Shown here: piece by piece, positions 38,311 to 50,747 of the stretch | How the letters are laid out: every line of letters starts with the position of its first letter | Numbering within the stretch: the stretch's first letter is position 1 | Source of the DNA: Otis tarda | Taxonomy: Eukaryota; Chordata; Aves; Otidiformes; Otididae | Length of the DNA stretch: 64,000 nucleotides | Direction: 5' to 3' | Assembly: GCA_026413225.1 (NCBI GenBank) | Contig: CM048553.1 | Location: 101,394,690 to 101,458,689 of the forward strand | The notes under the pieces: model-generated | What the model was told of the DNA's origin: nothing | Databases searched by the model: none | The model's input: the letters and a program-made list of their open reading frames with translations, nothing else | Position numbers and translations under genes: made by a program

Positions 38311-38500
38311 GGAGTTCTTCCCCCGACGACAAAGTAGCAGCATGAAACAACGCGTGATGAACTGACTGTGACCCCCATTCCCTCTACCCCCTGTGCTGCT
38401 CAGTGGGGGGAAGGTAGTGGAGATAATGTTAAGCCCGGGAAGAAGGAGGGGTGGGGGGAGGTTACCTTGTTCCCTGTCTCATTCTCCTGCTAATTTTAGA

Positions 38501-38506
38501 AATAAA
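38501..38506 (+). terminator. LTR polyadenylation signal AATAAA
   Basis: AATAAA lies 183 bases before the LTR end, followed by a short T-rich stretch (tagttttcccc). The position fits the R/U5 side of the LTR. Confidence 0.65.
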
Positions 38507-38688
38507 TGAATAGTTTTCCCCAAGTTGAGTCTGTTTTGCCCATAACGGTAACTTTAAGGATTTCTCCCCGTCCTTATCTCAAATCTCGAGCCATTTTTCT
38601 TATATCATCTCTCCCTATTCTCTTGGAGGGTGGGGGGAGCGAGAGAGAGACTGCGTAGCCTGGTCCAGATCGGGGCTGAACTACGACG

Positions 38689-38693
38689 AATAC
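38689..38693. repeat. Target-site duplication, right copy (AATAC)
   Basis: Exact repeat of 37523-37527, directly after the LTR end. Confidence 0.85.
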
Positions 38694-41600
38694 AAAGCAC
38701 AGATGAGGATTATAACAATCTATGGAAGAAAAAACTCTGTACTAGACTACTCTCCATCTGGTCTTCACAGTCTCACCAACCATGACACCACTACCACCTT
38801 CTTTATTATACCAGCAGTACCTTACACTTCCATCCCAAAGATCCAACTGTGCTGTGGTGCTGCAACCCGACCGCTCCAGTGGACTAAGCCTGTTACCAAA
38901 CCTGAAGGTATATACTGCCTCTGCAAGGCCTCCAGCTGAACATTTTGACATATGATTACTTATACATCCACTGTTACAACAATAGAGATATTGACTGCCA
39001 CAACAAAAAATGCTATGGAGAATACTTACAAAAATTGACCATTTGCGATTAGAATCTATTCTTCTGTAACAACATGTTACATACATATTGTGCAATTATA
39101 AACCAAAAATGGCATAAACTACATTATTAAGGTTGTAAAGTCAAGCACCTAGTGCTTAGGAAACTCCAAAAGTAAGATTGCCTTTGAAATCACAACCCAT
39201 TGCACTGCCCATATGCATCTTACTCTATAGCTCCAAAACTTCCAGTATGTTTCAGACTTATTTTCAGTTTTAATGAGGAATCCAATTATCTCAGCTTGAA
39301 AATATTCAAAAGCAAGACTGTATAAAGCAGATACTCACATTTTAATTTAAGGCAGGTATCAAAAACCAGAAAATTTAAGTCCAAACTAAGTAAAATGAAA
39401 GAAGAATCTTGTAAGAGGAAGTGTGAGGGCACTTAAAAACAGGCGGGCCAGGTATGTTTAACAATAACACACACTTTATCACATTATATATACATACTAG
39501 ATGATAAAGAATAGTGGCAACATCTATCAAAAAGAAAGAAAAAATTTCTACAGCTACAGGGCTGCAATCTAAAAATTCAGTGTCTACTATATTCCAGCTT
39601 TTCTCAGAACATAAATTCTGTGAGGTAGGAACTTGCCCAGCTATATATTTTAGAAAACAACCAGAACAATAGTTCAAGGCCTCCAAACACTTCTCTCATA
39701 CATATATTCCATAGCATTAAAATACCATGTAATTCTAATTTAATATTTTCAATTATTTCATTCACAAGGTAAAGAAACTGAAACATCCAATCATGTATTG
39801 GATTTGCCCAGAACTAGTTCTCAATTTCACATGAAGCCCTGTAAACCTTCACATCTCTGTTACATTGAATGTTAAGAAGATGGAGTTGCTCTTAGTGCTT
39901 CATTAACGAGTGGATGTCCTTAGCCTGTGCACTAAAAGTAGTATCAGACCACAAGGCCATCTTTCTTAATGAAACACCACTGAACCAGACACCATTATGA
40001 TGTGCAAAACGGACAAGACAGTTGGCATTTTGCGCTATCCTCCGTTATTATCATTCATCTATAGAATTTCTTGATTAAAAAGTAGTATGGTTGAATAGCT
40101 ATGCTATGTTTGCAACGTCGTCATCTTCTTTGGAAATAACAGAAATGAGCTATATGTGAGCAGTACATTAAATTAATATCTCCAATAAAAGAGGGGTTGT
40201 CCATCGTTCTTAGCTATTGGAGCTTAGGAACACAAGAGCCAATCACTAGTGTGCTTTGGCAGCAGTCCAGGACACTAATTTGTAAAGGGTTTTCACCTAT
40301 TACAGTGGCACAGGTTAATCCTGGAACCTAATTCGTGTGTCTGTTAAATGCCAACTCCCTGTGGCAGGGGCTGTGCCTTCTGCCTTTGAGAAGAGTTTCT
40401 ATAACACAGGTGCAACCACAGCAAACAAAACTGATAATCTAAAGCACTAAGATACAAACAGACCGTCAGCTGAGCCAACACAATTACTAGGAGCTTATAC
40501 CTTCCAAGTCACCTTTGTTAAAGCTCAATTAATTTAATAAACTTATACAAAGTCTTCCCTTATTCATACCTACATTCTACATGACAAAAACATATGCTAC
40601 TATCATTAATCCACTCACTTAGAGAGCGTTAGTCAGTGCCAGAGAAATGTTCGCAATAAGCAGAAACAGAAGCATAGAATTGTTAGGAATGCAGACATAT
40701 TTGAGATAGAAGTACATTTGCTTATTGAAGGCCAGAAGACTCTGTTACCAATAATTTTTAACCTATCTAAGTAATCCTGAAAGCTGAAAATTCCTTTAAA
40801 AAGCTGTTTTAATGCTAAACAGAGATCTTAAAGACAAGGTATGTTCCATAACCATAAGCAGAATTTATTTTTCCCTCATTAAAAAAAAAAAAACCAAACA
40901 ATTTAGTCCACAACACACTCCTTTTCAGGTATTGAATATTCTAAAAAGAGAAGAAAGCCTCAAATCACCAAAGCAAACCAGGCCATCACCATGCTGGAAA
41001 TTAAATAATTCAAGACTGGGGCATCTTTACCCAAAGGCAGAACCGTCTTTATACTGGGGTATGAAACTTTATGGCATGTTTGTTAACTTCATCAACCACT
41101 TTAAAAAGACCACCGCATCTTCCTTTCCCCTATTTATTCATATTAATAGTAACATAACAAAACACTGCAAGTATTAATATTCTTTCAGAGCCCCACATTC
41201 CAGGTAGCTTGTAGGCAATGTGGCAGATGAAAAGACACAAGACATCTAACAGCACTATTTAGCACATGGTTTTCACTTTCTGAACTTTGTGACTTCTTTA
41301 ATTTTCTTTCCTCATTATGGTCACATTCTCCTAAGCTGGTATATTCTGTATGCAGTACAGTAATTCTCCTTTTATATACAACACTGAAAACCTTGGAATT
41401 ATGCCATTTTCAGTGCAAGAGATGCAGAGGTGGCCACTGCCTTTATTGTATATTTTCTCTTGGACGGTGGAAGTTTTTTAAAATAGAGAATGAAAAGTAA
41501 AAGACTTCTAGTAAACATTTAACTTCTTTATAATGATATAAAAAGGCAATACTTGCAACAGTCTTTTGAAAGTTAAATGATGAAGTCCATTACACCTACT

Positions 41601-44600
41601 CAACAATGTGCGCTCTCAAGGAGGTAAGCTCCTAGGCAAGAGAATGAAGTGGGCCTCTAAGTGTTTAGCCAGAACCATACTGGACTTCACGGACATAAAT
41701 AAACTAAAGGCAGAAAGAAATAAAATGTGTACCCTATATGTATTCTTTTTTTTTTTTTTTATTTCATCTTTTTAGGAATTGGCACCCATGTTGAAAAGGG
41801 AGGACAGAGAAGGTAATTTCTCAGAAGTCTCTTTGCAAACCCACTAGATAGGCAGAGCTTATTTTGCAAGTCATCTAAGTAAAGCATTGCTCTGAGTAGA
41901 TAATGCTGCTAACAGATGATGCCTGTCACAAAATCACATACACTGATGGACCTTGCAAAGCTGCTTATGCTTTACTCTTCCTAGAATGCAGAAAGAAAAT
42001 ATAGAAGACACCACTATCTTCCAACTGCTGATTTTTGTGGAACCAAAAAGAGATGTCAGTGTAGTTAATTGTGCAGAAGAGTCTGTCTTCCCTCTCCTTT
42101 CTGCCCATGAATAACAGAGTAGTTAACAATATTGACATTTAAACCGTCATCATTGGGCACCTGAATTAACACCTCACAGAGACGAACAGACAAGTTCACA
42201 CTTTTCCAATCTACTGTGCTAAAGGCACTTCTGTAGACATCCCTGTATCAGTTAGTTACACTTGGTTAATACTTCTGAGGCATCATAAAAGCTAACAATT
42301 TATTTTTTCTTAATAAAGGCTATGACAGTGAAGAACACAAAAGCAGTTGAGAAAGAATAATGTAGTACTACATACCAATATTGTTTAAGTTCAGATTAGC
42401 ACAAAAGCTGGTCCTTCCACCACAGGAAAACTTTTTTGTCCCTTTTTACAAGTTTTTCTCTGGAGTTTATATCAGTTGTTGTTCTATATGGCTACGGACG
42501 AACAGTTACTTTTCAAATAGCAACCACTCTAAGCAGGACTTCATACAACAGCCAACCAATAATTCGGAAACTAGAGAACAATTTTCTTCCAGCTGCTGCT
42601 TCCTCTATGGGTCTATCAGACCTCACTCAAATATTCAAGCAGCTATTACATGGTTGTATGGTGCTTAGCTAACAATTCCACCTTTTAAATACATCCTCAT
42701 ACTAATAATAAGAAACAGCACCTATTTTGGATGGCAGTAAACATTGTAGTCATTGGAAAATAAACATTTAAGCAATTCTGGGTAGGTCTGCATAGCATAA
42801 TGCAATGTTTTGCATTCAATCAATTTGCAAATCCAGAGCAAGGTTTGTTGCTGGAAGCGGTGTTAAGTACACTATAAAGGTATTTTACTAGGGAAGTTAG
42901 CTATATGGAGGAGCAAGGTATATTAGGCATGGTGGAACATCAAGGAACAGACCTAGCTGAGGTTTCTCCACACAGCACTATATTGCATTGTATGAACACA
43001 AGCTAAAAGACATGAATGAACAAGGCATACGGTGCTGAACTTGTGCAATTTAAATAAAAGACTTCTTCTGGCACCATTTTTGTTCCTTTGGGGGTTTTCC
43101 TAACGACTTTTAGTCTACCTCAGGCTGAGTCCCTAAACCCACCCTGTAAAGAAAACAGGTTTACACACTACAGCCAAGTTTTCCAAGCCTATGAGGGTTA
43201 CCCGGCTGTAGCGATCCCATCTCTTCCTCCTGACAGCACTGTCTGTACCACAACACTCAGGCTTCTGTGGCATTTTAGATTTTATACCATGCTAGGATAG
43301 CTAGCTCTTCTTCCTCTCTCTCTCTCTTAATTAATTCTGACTCTTCACCTGTTTTCCATTTCATATTCCCAGAGACATAAACTGTAAAAAAATTAGCTCT
43401 TATTTGTACCTAATAACATTCTCAGTTGAGGAGCTTATATTGGACTCATATTTGCTTGAGAGATACTGAATCCCCTTGAGACTGTCTGCCACAGATATTA
43501 TCCCTTTTAATTTCCAATTCTTTTTATCACAAACCTTTCTCTACGCTACGGGACTGTGGAGATTACACAATAGGTGCTTTAAATAGAAATGCTCCAAGAT
43601 TCTTAAATCTCCATCTCCATCTCAAATTGCTACTTAAAAGCCAGTCAACTTTGAAGAGTTTTTGTAACAGGGAAGGTCTGGGTGAAGTATTTCCAGTTTG
43701 AGTTACCTAGCTCTTTAAATTCTGTGTACCATCCATTTATACGCATAATGCTGACTGAGAACTATACTCTCTGCTCCTATAATTTTTTCTCTGCAGTCTT
43801 AAGTGGGGTCATCTCCCTTATCACCAGGGAATCAATGCCAGGTTACCGTGCCATCAATTTAATTGAGGGGAGGGCTGCTTAAAGCATCTCACATTTCCCA
43901 TCCAACATAATGGGATTCTGCCTCCTCCTGACCTGTGGTGGTGGAGGGACCTTCCCCAGGCGAAGGCCTGACCTGCAGCCCAGCCACCCCCACCTCAAAT
44001 CTCACCATCCCCCAGCTCCCAAATGGGGATCTCCCTTAATCCTCCCTGTCAAAGGCAGCTGGGGAGACAGAGGGGGCTTCCAAGATAAACATTGCCTCTC
44101 TCATTCAGACGTTTAAATAGCACTTTTTAACTGTACCAGGCACACAGTCTCCAGGGCATCACATGCATTTAAGAAAAGCTACTATGGGGGAAAAGAGTGC
44201 CTAGCTTTCCAGAGACAACAAATATAAATAATTAGTCATTAGAAGTGGGTTTTGTTCGTTTTTTAAATACATGTAAATAGACATTTTTCCAAAGGTGTCA
44301 TCCAGCAATCCTGATGACTGCCATCCTCAATGTCGTTTTGGAAGCAAGTCAGGACTTCTTCAGGAGAGAGGAGGACAGAGCTTCCCTACCACTGGTCCTC
44401 ACTGAGTGCCAGGCTTTTTGAAACTGCAGATAAAGCTGTATATTGCTGCAGTCTCCTTTGTGGCAGAAACCAGTAAGTGCTTTTGATTAAAACGTGAGAG
44501 GATCAGAACACGAACATCATGGTTTAATTACCAGGATTCTCTGGAATGTTAGGTCTTTGTGGTCCTTCTTCCTTTTTTTCTTTTTCCTTTCCTTCACTAT

Positions 44601-47600
44601 ATCCAAGTGATATTGGTAAGAAGTACAATCATTTTCAGCATCCTATGCAATGGCATAAATATAAAAAAATATATATATTGCATTAAAAAGACACACTCTC
44701 TTACCCAAGATAGCAAAAATATAAACAACTACAGCAAGAACAGGATTATTATTCTAGCATGGAAACAGACATTTGCAAAGAAAACACACACAGAAAGATC
44801 TGTATGGTTATTTTTGATACCTAATACGGCTAAAATAACTTCTATCAAGACCAGTCTTCTCTCTTCAATGACAAAACACAAGCTCAATCCAAAAAGCATA
44901 CTTCAAAACATTGCCTGGTAGCCCCTGAGAATTGAGCACAGATAATCTTTCTTTCAGGTGCAGCACATTATCTGATCAACACAACACAAACTGATTTCCA
45001 TAAGAAATTCTAGCCTCATCATGCAACCTTCATGTTAATTTAAAAAATAGTCCTTGATTTTGAAATAGAGTTGAAAGTATAGTGTCAGAACAAAGTGAAA
45101 GAGGTATCATTAGCCTTCAAACGTGACAAATAAGAAAGACACAAACAAGTGTCAGGATAATTAAAAAGGCATTGTTCACTTTTTAGAAGAAAATAAATGA
45201 ATTGCGCAAGAAATATTAAGCTAACAAAGAAAGAGCAAATCTGAGTAGAAAAAATGTCAGTTATCTGCAAAATTCATAAATGTGTCTTTTGTATAACCGT
45301 AATGATCATATTTTATGCTGTCATTTTACATTTAATTGCTCGCCCTGGTACTTTTCTTCATAGAAGCCATCAGTACCCCACAGAGCCAGATGCTGAATTG
45401 CAAAAAAACATACTGTGACCATAGACTTATAAGAAAGTAACTTTGCTGAGCTGTGGTGTATGACAAGTTAATTTTTGCAATTATATTTTTTCCAAGAATA
45501 AATGAAACTGCAGGTCATTACTATTCTATATCATTAAAAAGAGGCAGAAAATGTTCTTGATCATAAAGGCCTCAAACTCATTTCATCATTACTTTGACAT
45601 ATGAAAGCAACTTTTCAAGCTGCTTTTCCTCAATGTGACTTAATGAAATAAGCACCACCTCAGCTGAAATATGTAAACATCTTGATACATCAAGAAGCAC
45701 ATAACTAGAGAATATTGTTATTATTACACAATGCTAACCCATCATACATCTAGCAGGAAAGAAATGTTATATGAGCTGTGCTTACTCACAGCTGTCAGCT
45801 CTGCTGTATTACACTGCACGTAAAAGTACTGAAGAGATACGGTTGCTCAGTTGTCACGCAGACCAAAATCATCCCCTGTTCATTTATCTTCCTATGAGAC
45901 GTTAAATAGTAGAAATGTTTTTAAAAAGCACTAAGCGCAAGCAATGTCCATCACTGTCAAATTCTCCGCGCAATCAAACAGCATGAGAACAGATATCATT
46001 ACGAAATACCTAATGTCTGTTTTCTCTATCTCTGCTCGTGCCATATGAAGAAAGACTTAAGAACTCAGAAGTTGGGTGGTTATTTCAAAATATTTACTGT
46101 ACATGGAAAACTCGGAACTTTCCAGAGCATTCTTTCTTATAAAATGCCTTTTCATTTTATGCACAATTGCTTTACTTTGCCATCACCAATACAAATGGTA
46201 ACACTCGAGTGAGAAGAGATCCTGCTTTCCAGACGAAGAATATATTTATTAAGACAAAAGAATGAGAGGAAAATGTTCCAAGTGTCGTTGCATCTATTTG
46301 CAATAAAAGTCAAGAATATTTTAAAAATTTACTACAGAGCTGACAAAAGACATCAGGCTGGCAGCTAAAAAAGTGGAAATCCTCAGTACACCCACTGAAA
46401 AAGTGAATACAGTGACCTCCAAGCCAAAAAAAAAAACCCCCAAGTTTTCAGAATCTTCTCTGCCAACCCATCCAATCCATAATACCATTGAGTGAGTCAA
46501 AGGTATCCTTTGTTAGTATACTCTTTAGTATATCTCTTAAATTAAGGGTAACTAATCAGTTACTTTAGTTTTCTGAGAATGAGAGCAGGGACCAGTAGAC
46601 AGGTAATGCAAGAAACTGTCCAATAAATCATTTGACTGAGATTTTCAAATTCATGGAACCAACCAGAGACAAAATCAAACGGATTTCTTCAAACAGGCTG
46701 CATGTAAATTCATACTCTACTCTTGTCCACGTCCTAGTGTTTTCTACCGAACAAGTACCTTAACTATTCTGAAATTATTTATAAATGTTATAATTCAATA
46801 ATTAGGAACAGCTCTCATTCTCCATTTGATCTCCTTGTGTGGCAGCCGTGGATTCCTATGCGTGAGATTCTCTATATTCATATACAAGTTCTGCAACAGC
46901 ATTTTCCCAGTGTTTTCATAAACACACAAGACTCTAAACACACTTGCTATCAAAAAAGAATACCACAAACACTGTGCATAGTTGTTTTTTCTCTTACTTA
47001 GGATACTAAGATTTTATTGCTTCAAGGAGGTGTTTTTGTCAGGAAGAAGAAATTAGAATTACAGAGAAAAAAAAATGTATGGTTTGAACTGTATACCATT
47101 GCATACAAGTCTTCTGTAGTAACGAAACACTATCCAATTAATTCTGTGCAGCTACAAAATAGAAGGAGGTTGTCCGTAGGCAGAGAGGGAACAACACAGC
47201 TTTTAAAATATCCAGCGCCACAAATTTAATCTCAATGCATCCTATTTGCAAACAAATCATTGCTAAGAAGATAAAACTTTACTATTGTGAATAAAAGAAT
47301 AATATTAAAATATAATCAAAGTACTTAGTAAAGAATATATATCTTGCTCTGGACTATCAATTACTTTGCTAAAAATTTATATATGCAGCATGGAACTTCT
47401 TTTCCCAGATTTTTTTTCTTCAGTAGGTTTTAAAGTCCTGCCTATTTACAGGACGAGGAATAATAAGCTTTCCTTTCCCACAAGTAGAAAGAAAAAAATA
47501 GAGAACAGTCACTCAGCTATTTTTAATCTAACAATCTTTATCAGAATTCCTGTTACAATCAATTTGAGACATTGCAATTGTATATAAAAAAAAAACCCAC

Positions 47601-48031
47601 AACAAGAAAACAGAAGTCTGAAGCAATCCATTTACCCACTAACTGCCAACAGCTTAGCACTTGTACAGCCCAACAAGAAGGAAAGGCAACACGTGTTCCC
47701 TTTCTACTCAGAAGGCAGTATTTAGAAAAACGGCAAGAACCTGAAGCAGTTGTTGTGAGGTTACTTAAATAAGCAAAGATATGGTAAAAATAATGTCATC
47801 TCTATAGGCAGACTTGTGAGAGTTAGCAGAGCTCAATACAAAGACATGGGATTACCTACGCAGAACGCTTCACGGAGTCAGGGCTTAACATGTGAAGGAC
47901 TAAAACCTACCTACCATCTCTCCCCTTCCTTCACTGTCAGCTTTCATCTGTATTCATTATTTTCAATGAAAAACTGCTTTTGCATACCTCACAATATACA
48001 TACATTTTATTATACGCATGACTAGAAGGAG

Positions 48032-48057
48032 AAAAAAAAAAAAAAAAAAAAAAAAAG
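48032..48057. repeat. Poly-A tract, about 26 bases
   Basis: Uninterrupted A run after ctagaaggag. No associated retroposon was recognised. Confidence 0.9.
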
Positions 48058-49499
48058 AGTATTATCCTAATCGAGATTGCTCAGGTATTTTTCAAACTGC
48101 TGTTCACCTTCAAACCAAAGGCAACAATTTTTGACAACTAATGAGTGAATTTAAAATAAAACACTGGTAAAGCTCTTATTCACAAAACACTATTAAAGCC
48201 ACCATACTGCAGTTCAATGTACGATAAGTAGTAAAATTAAAGCATTTGTTAAAATATATGCTTTTTATCATGTAATATAAATACAAAAACCAGCAGATGC
48301 TCTTTAACTGTCAAATATGGATTTTTCATCTCTGGTACACAATTTACTGTCACAGGCCCTTTGGTGCTACAAAAGTATTACTACAGCTATTAACTATTTA
48401 ATTCTTTAGCTGACACTGTTTTAGGAAAGGGATTTAAATAATTTACTTCTGCATTCTACTGTTTAAATTTTGCTGCTAGAAATTCATGCAACGAAGTTGT
48501 AGAAAAAAACACGACGCTTGTTGATAGTGATATAAGACAGGATTATTATAAAAACCAATTATATCTTTTCATTCTCTTTTGCTTAATTAAAGCAAGAAGA
48601 ATCACTATCTTTCTCAGCAGTAATCATGTGGAAGCTGTATAGCACAGATACAGTAATTAACTTAACCTTATCACTTAGCTCTATTGGGTCATTCGAGTGA
48701 GGCACAGTATCAGAGCTCAGAATCAATGCCGTAACGCTAACATCTTCGAGCAGTTCAGAGATTGAATAATGCCATCTGTAAATGGACAGTCTTTGTTCCT
48801 GCTTAGCTATGCTGGATAAATGTTCCTGCTCATAACTTTAATATGGCAGCTTAACCATTTAATCATTGTACATTAATACATTATCAATATTGTGAACATG
48901 TAAGTACAAAATTACTTGTCAAAGTAATCAGATATTACCGATTTTTGTGCATAAATACAACACGTGTGGGATTTTGTCTTAATTATGTATTTTCACAAAA
49001 GAAGATATAGCCCAGAATTTTTTTTAAGAGAGATTGAAAAGAACAATCACTTCTAAATATAAATTTATTTTCCCTTCGTGTAAAGCAGATTTTTAAAATT
49101 AAAAGCAATATTCTATATTTGCTTTGTTAAATTAACCAAGTGTGCAAAGTTTAGTGCATTTTAGCTATACAGAAGATACTTGGGCATCTGGGGGATTTTC
49201 ATAAATGAAGACTTGTGCTGTATCACAACAAATTAAGCATAATTAAACACTCTGTTCAGTGTCTATTGTTAATTGCAGCAGCTAATTTGATGCTTAGTTA
49301 GCGTTATGTTCCGAACTATTTCTGAGCACACGGAATTCTTCAGTTAAGACTGCTTGCTTATAGCCCTAAACTTATTTTTTTCCATTCCCGTTCGACAGAT
49401 TTTAGCTCATTTATTACTTTTGTTAAACGATCAGAAATTTCCTTGCCAAGGCAGTACTTTGAGGTCCTTCACTTTCACCAAGTCAGACACTAAATCATA

Positions 49500-50100
49500 G
49501 GGGACGATTATCAGCAAATGCTCTCCGACAGGCCCTAAGCCTGCTGAGGTAATGCAGCTGACAAACTTTGATGCGCCATGCCCGTGCACATTATGTTCAC
49601 GTAGTGTGTACATCTGGGCACCCTTTATGGCGATGCAGCAAACAGCCAATCATTTATTCCACTCTAATTAGCACACATGTAAATCCTCACCAATCAAGCC
49701 ACTCACAGGGTTACCGTTGTGGCAGCCATACAGCAAGCTGGCAGGACACGGGAAGAAAGTACAAGAAGCAACTATTGGGTTTGATTTGAACCTGCCGTCA
49801 CGCCACGGCAGGTCCCCCCAGTCCTGACTGTAACCAGCTCTCCCCTTCACAACCCATCACCGAGCTACACGAGAAAAAGGTCATCAGGCAGACTGCCGAC
49901 CGGCCAAGATGCTTTGATTCTTTACAGGCTTTGGGAGCACACCTGAAGCGACACGCGTCTCCGATAGCTTACAGCGCAATAGCTGTCGCGGGCAAAAGTC
50001 AGGCGTAGCTTTAAAGCATGCGGCACAGCATGGAGTACACGTTACCTTAAAGAAGCACTGTCCACCTCAATATTTTAGACCCTGTTATGTCGCCAGGAAA
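49500..50100. promoter_or_regulatory. CpG-enriched patch in AT-rich intron
   Basis: By hand count there are roughly 27 CpGs in 600 bases at about half G+C, densest at 49855-50030 (for example gactgccgaccggcc, gcgacacgcgtctccgatag, gctgtcgcgggc, catgcggcac). Flanking kilobases have very few CpGs. No promoter core, repeat or exon was recognised. The minus-strand frame at 49431-49649 has no ATG start, and an in-frame stop lies just before it. Confidence 0.4.
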
Positions 50101-50714
50101 CTATCTGCCAGGTGTCAGCATCCCTTTTCTTCCTCCCAAGCCCAGGTGCCTCTGCAGTAACTCTTTTATTTTGAAATAAATAGCAAATGCCTTCAAAAGG
50201 ACAGATTCAGGCATTCAGGAAACGAGTGACACCGTTTTGTATTATGCAATGCCAAAGAATACTGTGTGCTTTGAAATACCTAACACAGTTAGCTCCCATT
50301 TCCTAAAATCGAATCACGTCAGTACCTAACACCCTACAGTGCTATTCATTACTAAATTACAAAATGCTCTATTTCAAAATGGTTTTAAAACACGCACACT
50401 TATTGTCAAAGATATGACAGTTAGCTTAATAAAAGTATTCCTCAAAACAGAGAGTATGCCTTTTCAGAAACAAAAATCTACTTAAATCTTGTACCTTTGT
50501 GCTTTCAGTGCTTACTGCAAGAAAAAAAAGAAGTAAAACTGCATTTAGCAGCAGGATTTAGTTACACTGACTTAAATTTTTATTCAATGGGCTGGAAGGA
50601 TGAATAAATTCGCTAAATTTATCTTCAAACTTTTTATACTTGTGTGTATTTGTACTAACCGTTTATCTTCACCTGAATGTACTAAGTAAACATATTTATG
50701 AATTGATTTCTTAT

Positions 50715-50747
50715 ATTAATTAAGAAATTAATAAATTAATTAAGAAA
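50715..50747. repeat. 13-base direct repeat, period 20
   Basis: ATTAATTAAGAAA occurs exactly at 50715-50727 and 50735-50747. Each copy contains the palindrome TTAATTAA. Confidence 0.9.

Larger units (their letters stand above)
37528..38688 (+). mobile_element. Solo LTR of an avian ERV-L-like endogenous retrovirus
   Basis: The element starts TGTTCTGGTTTTGTTTAG and ends CTACGACG, flanked by AATAC on both sides, which fixes its length at 1161 bases. It carries a CCAAT box at 37657-37661, a TATA-like TATTTAAG at 37702-37709 and a polyadenylation signal AATAAA at 38501-38506, all on the plus strand, giving U3-R-U5 order. The middle and end (gagcagtttcacaaaggactg, gaccccacgctggagcag, gagtctgttttgcccataacgg) resemble the long LTRs of bird ERV-L families as I remember them. 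There is no gag, pol or env beside it, so it is a solo LTR left by recombination. The last two bases are CG, not the canonical CA, probably one substitution. Confidence 0.87.

Noticed and set aside
37705-38343. 212-codon minus-strand open frame
   Set aside because: It lies wholly inside the LTR on the opposite strand. Part of it is the poly-A tract read as Phe, and the rest is GC-rich repeated LTR sequence. No known domain.
49431-49649. 72-codon minus-strand frame with protein-like composition
   Set aside because: Its first codon is TTG, an in-frame TGA comes directly before it, and no splice sites frame it.
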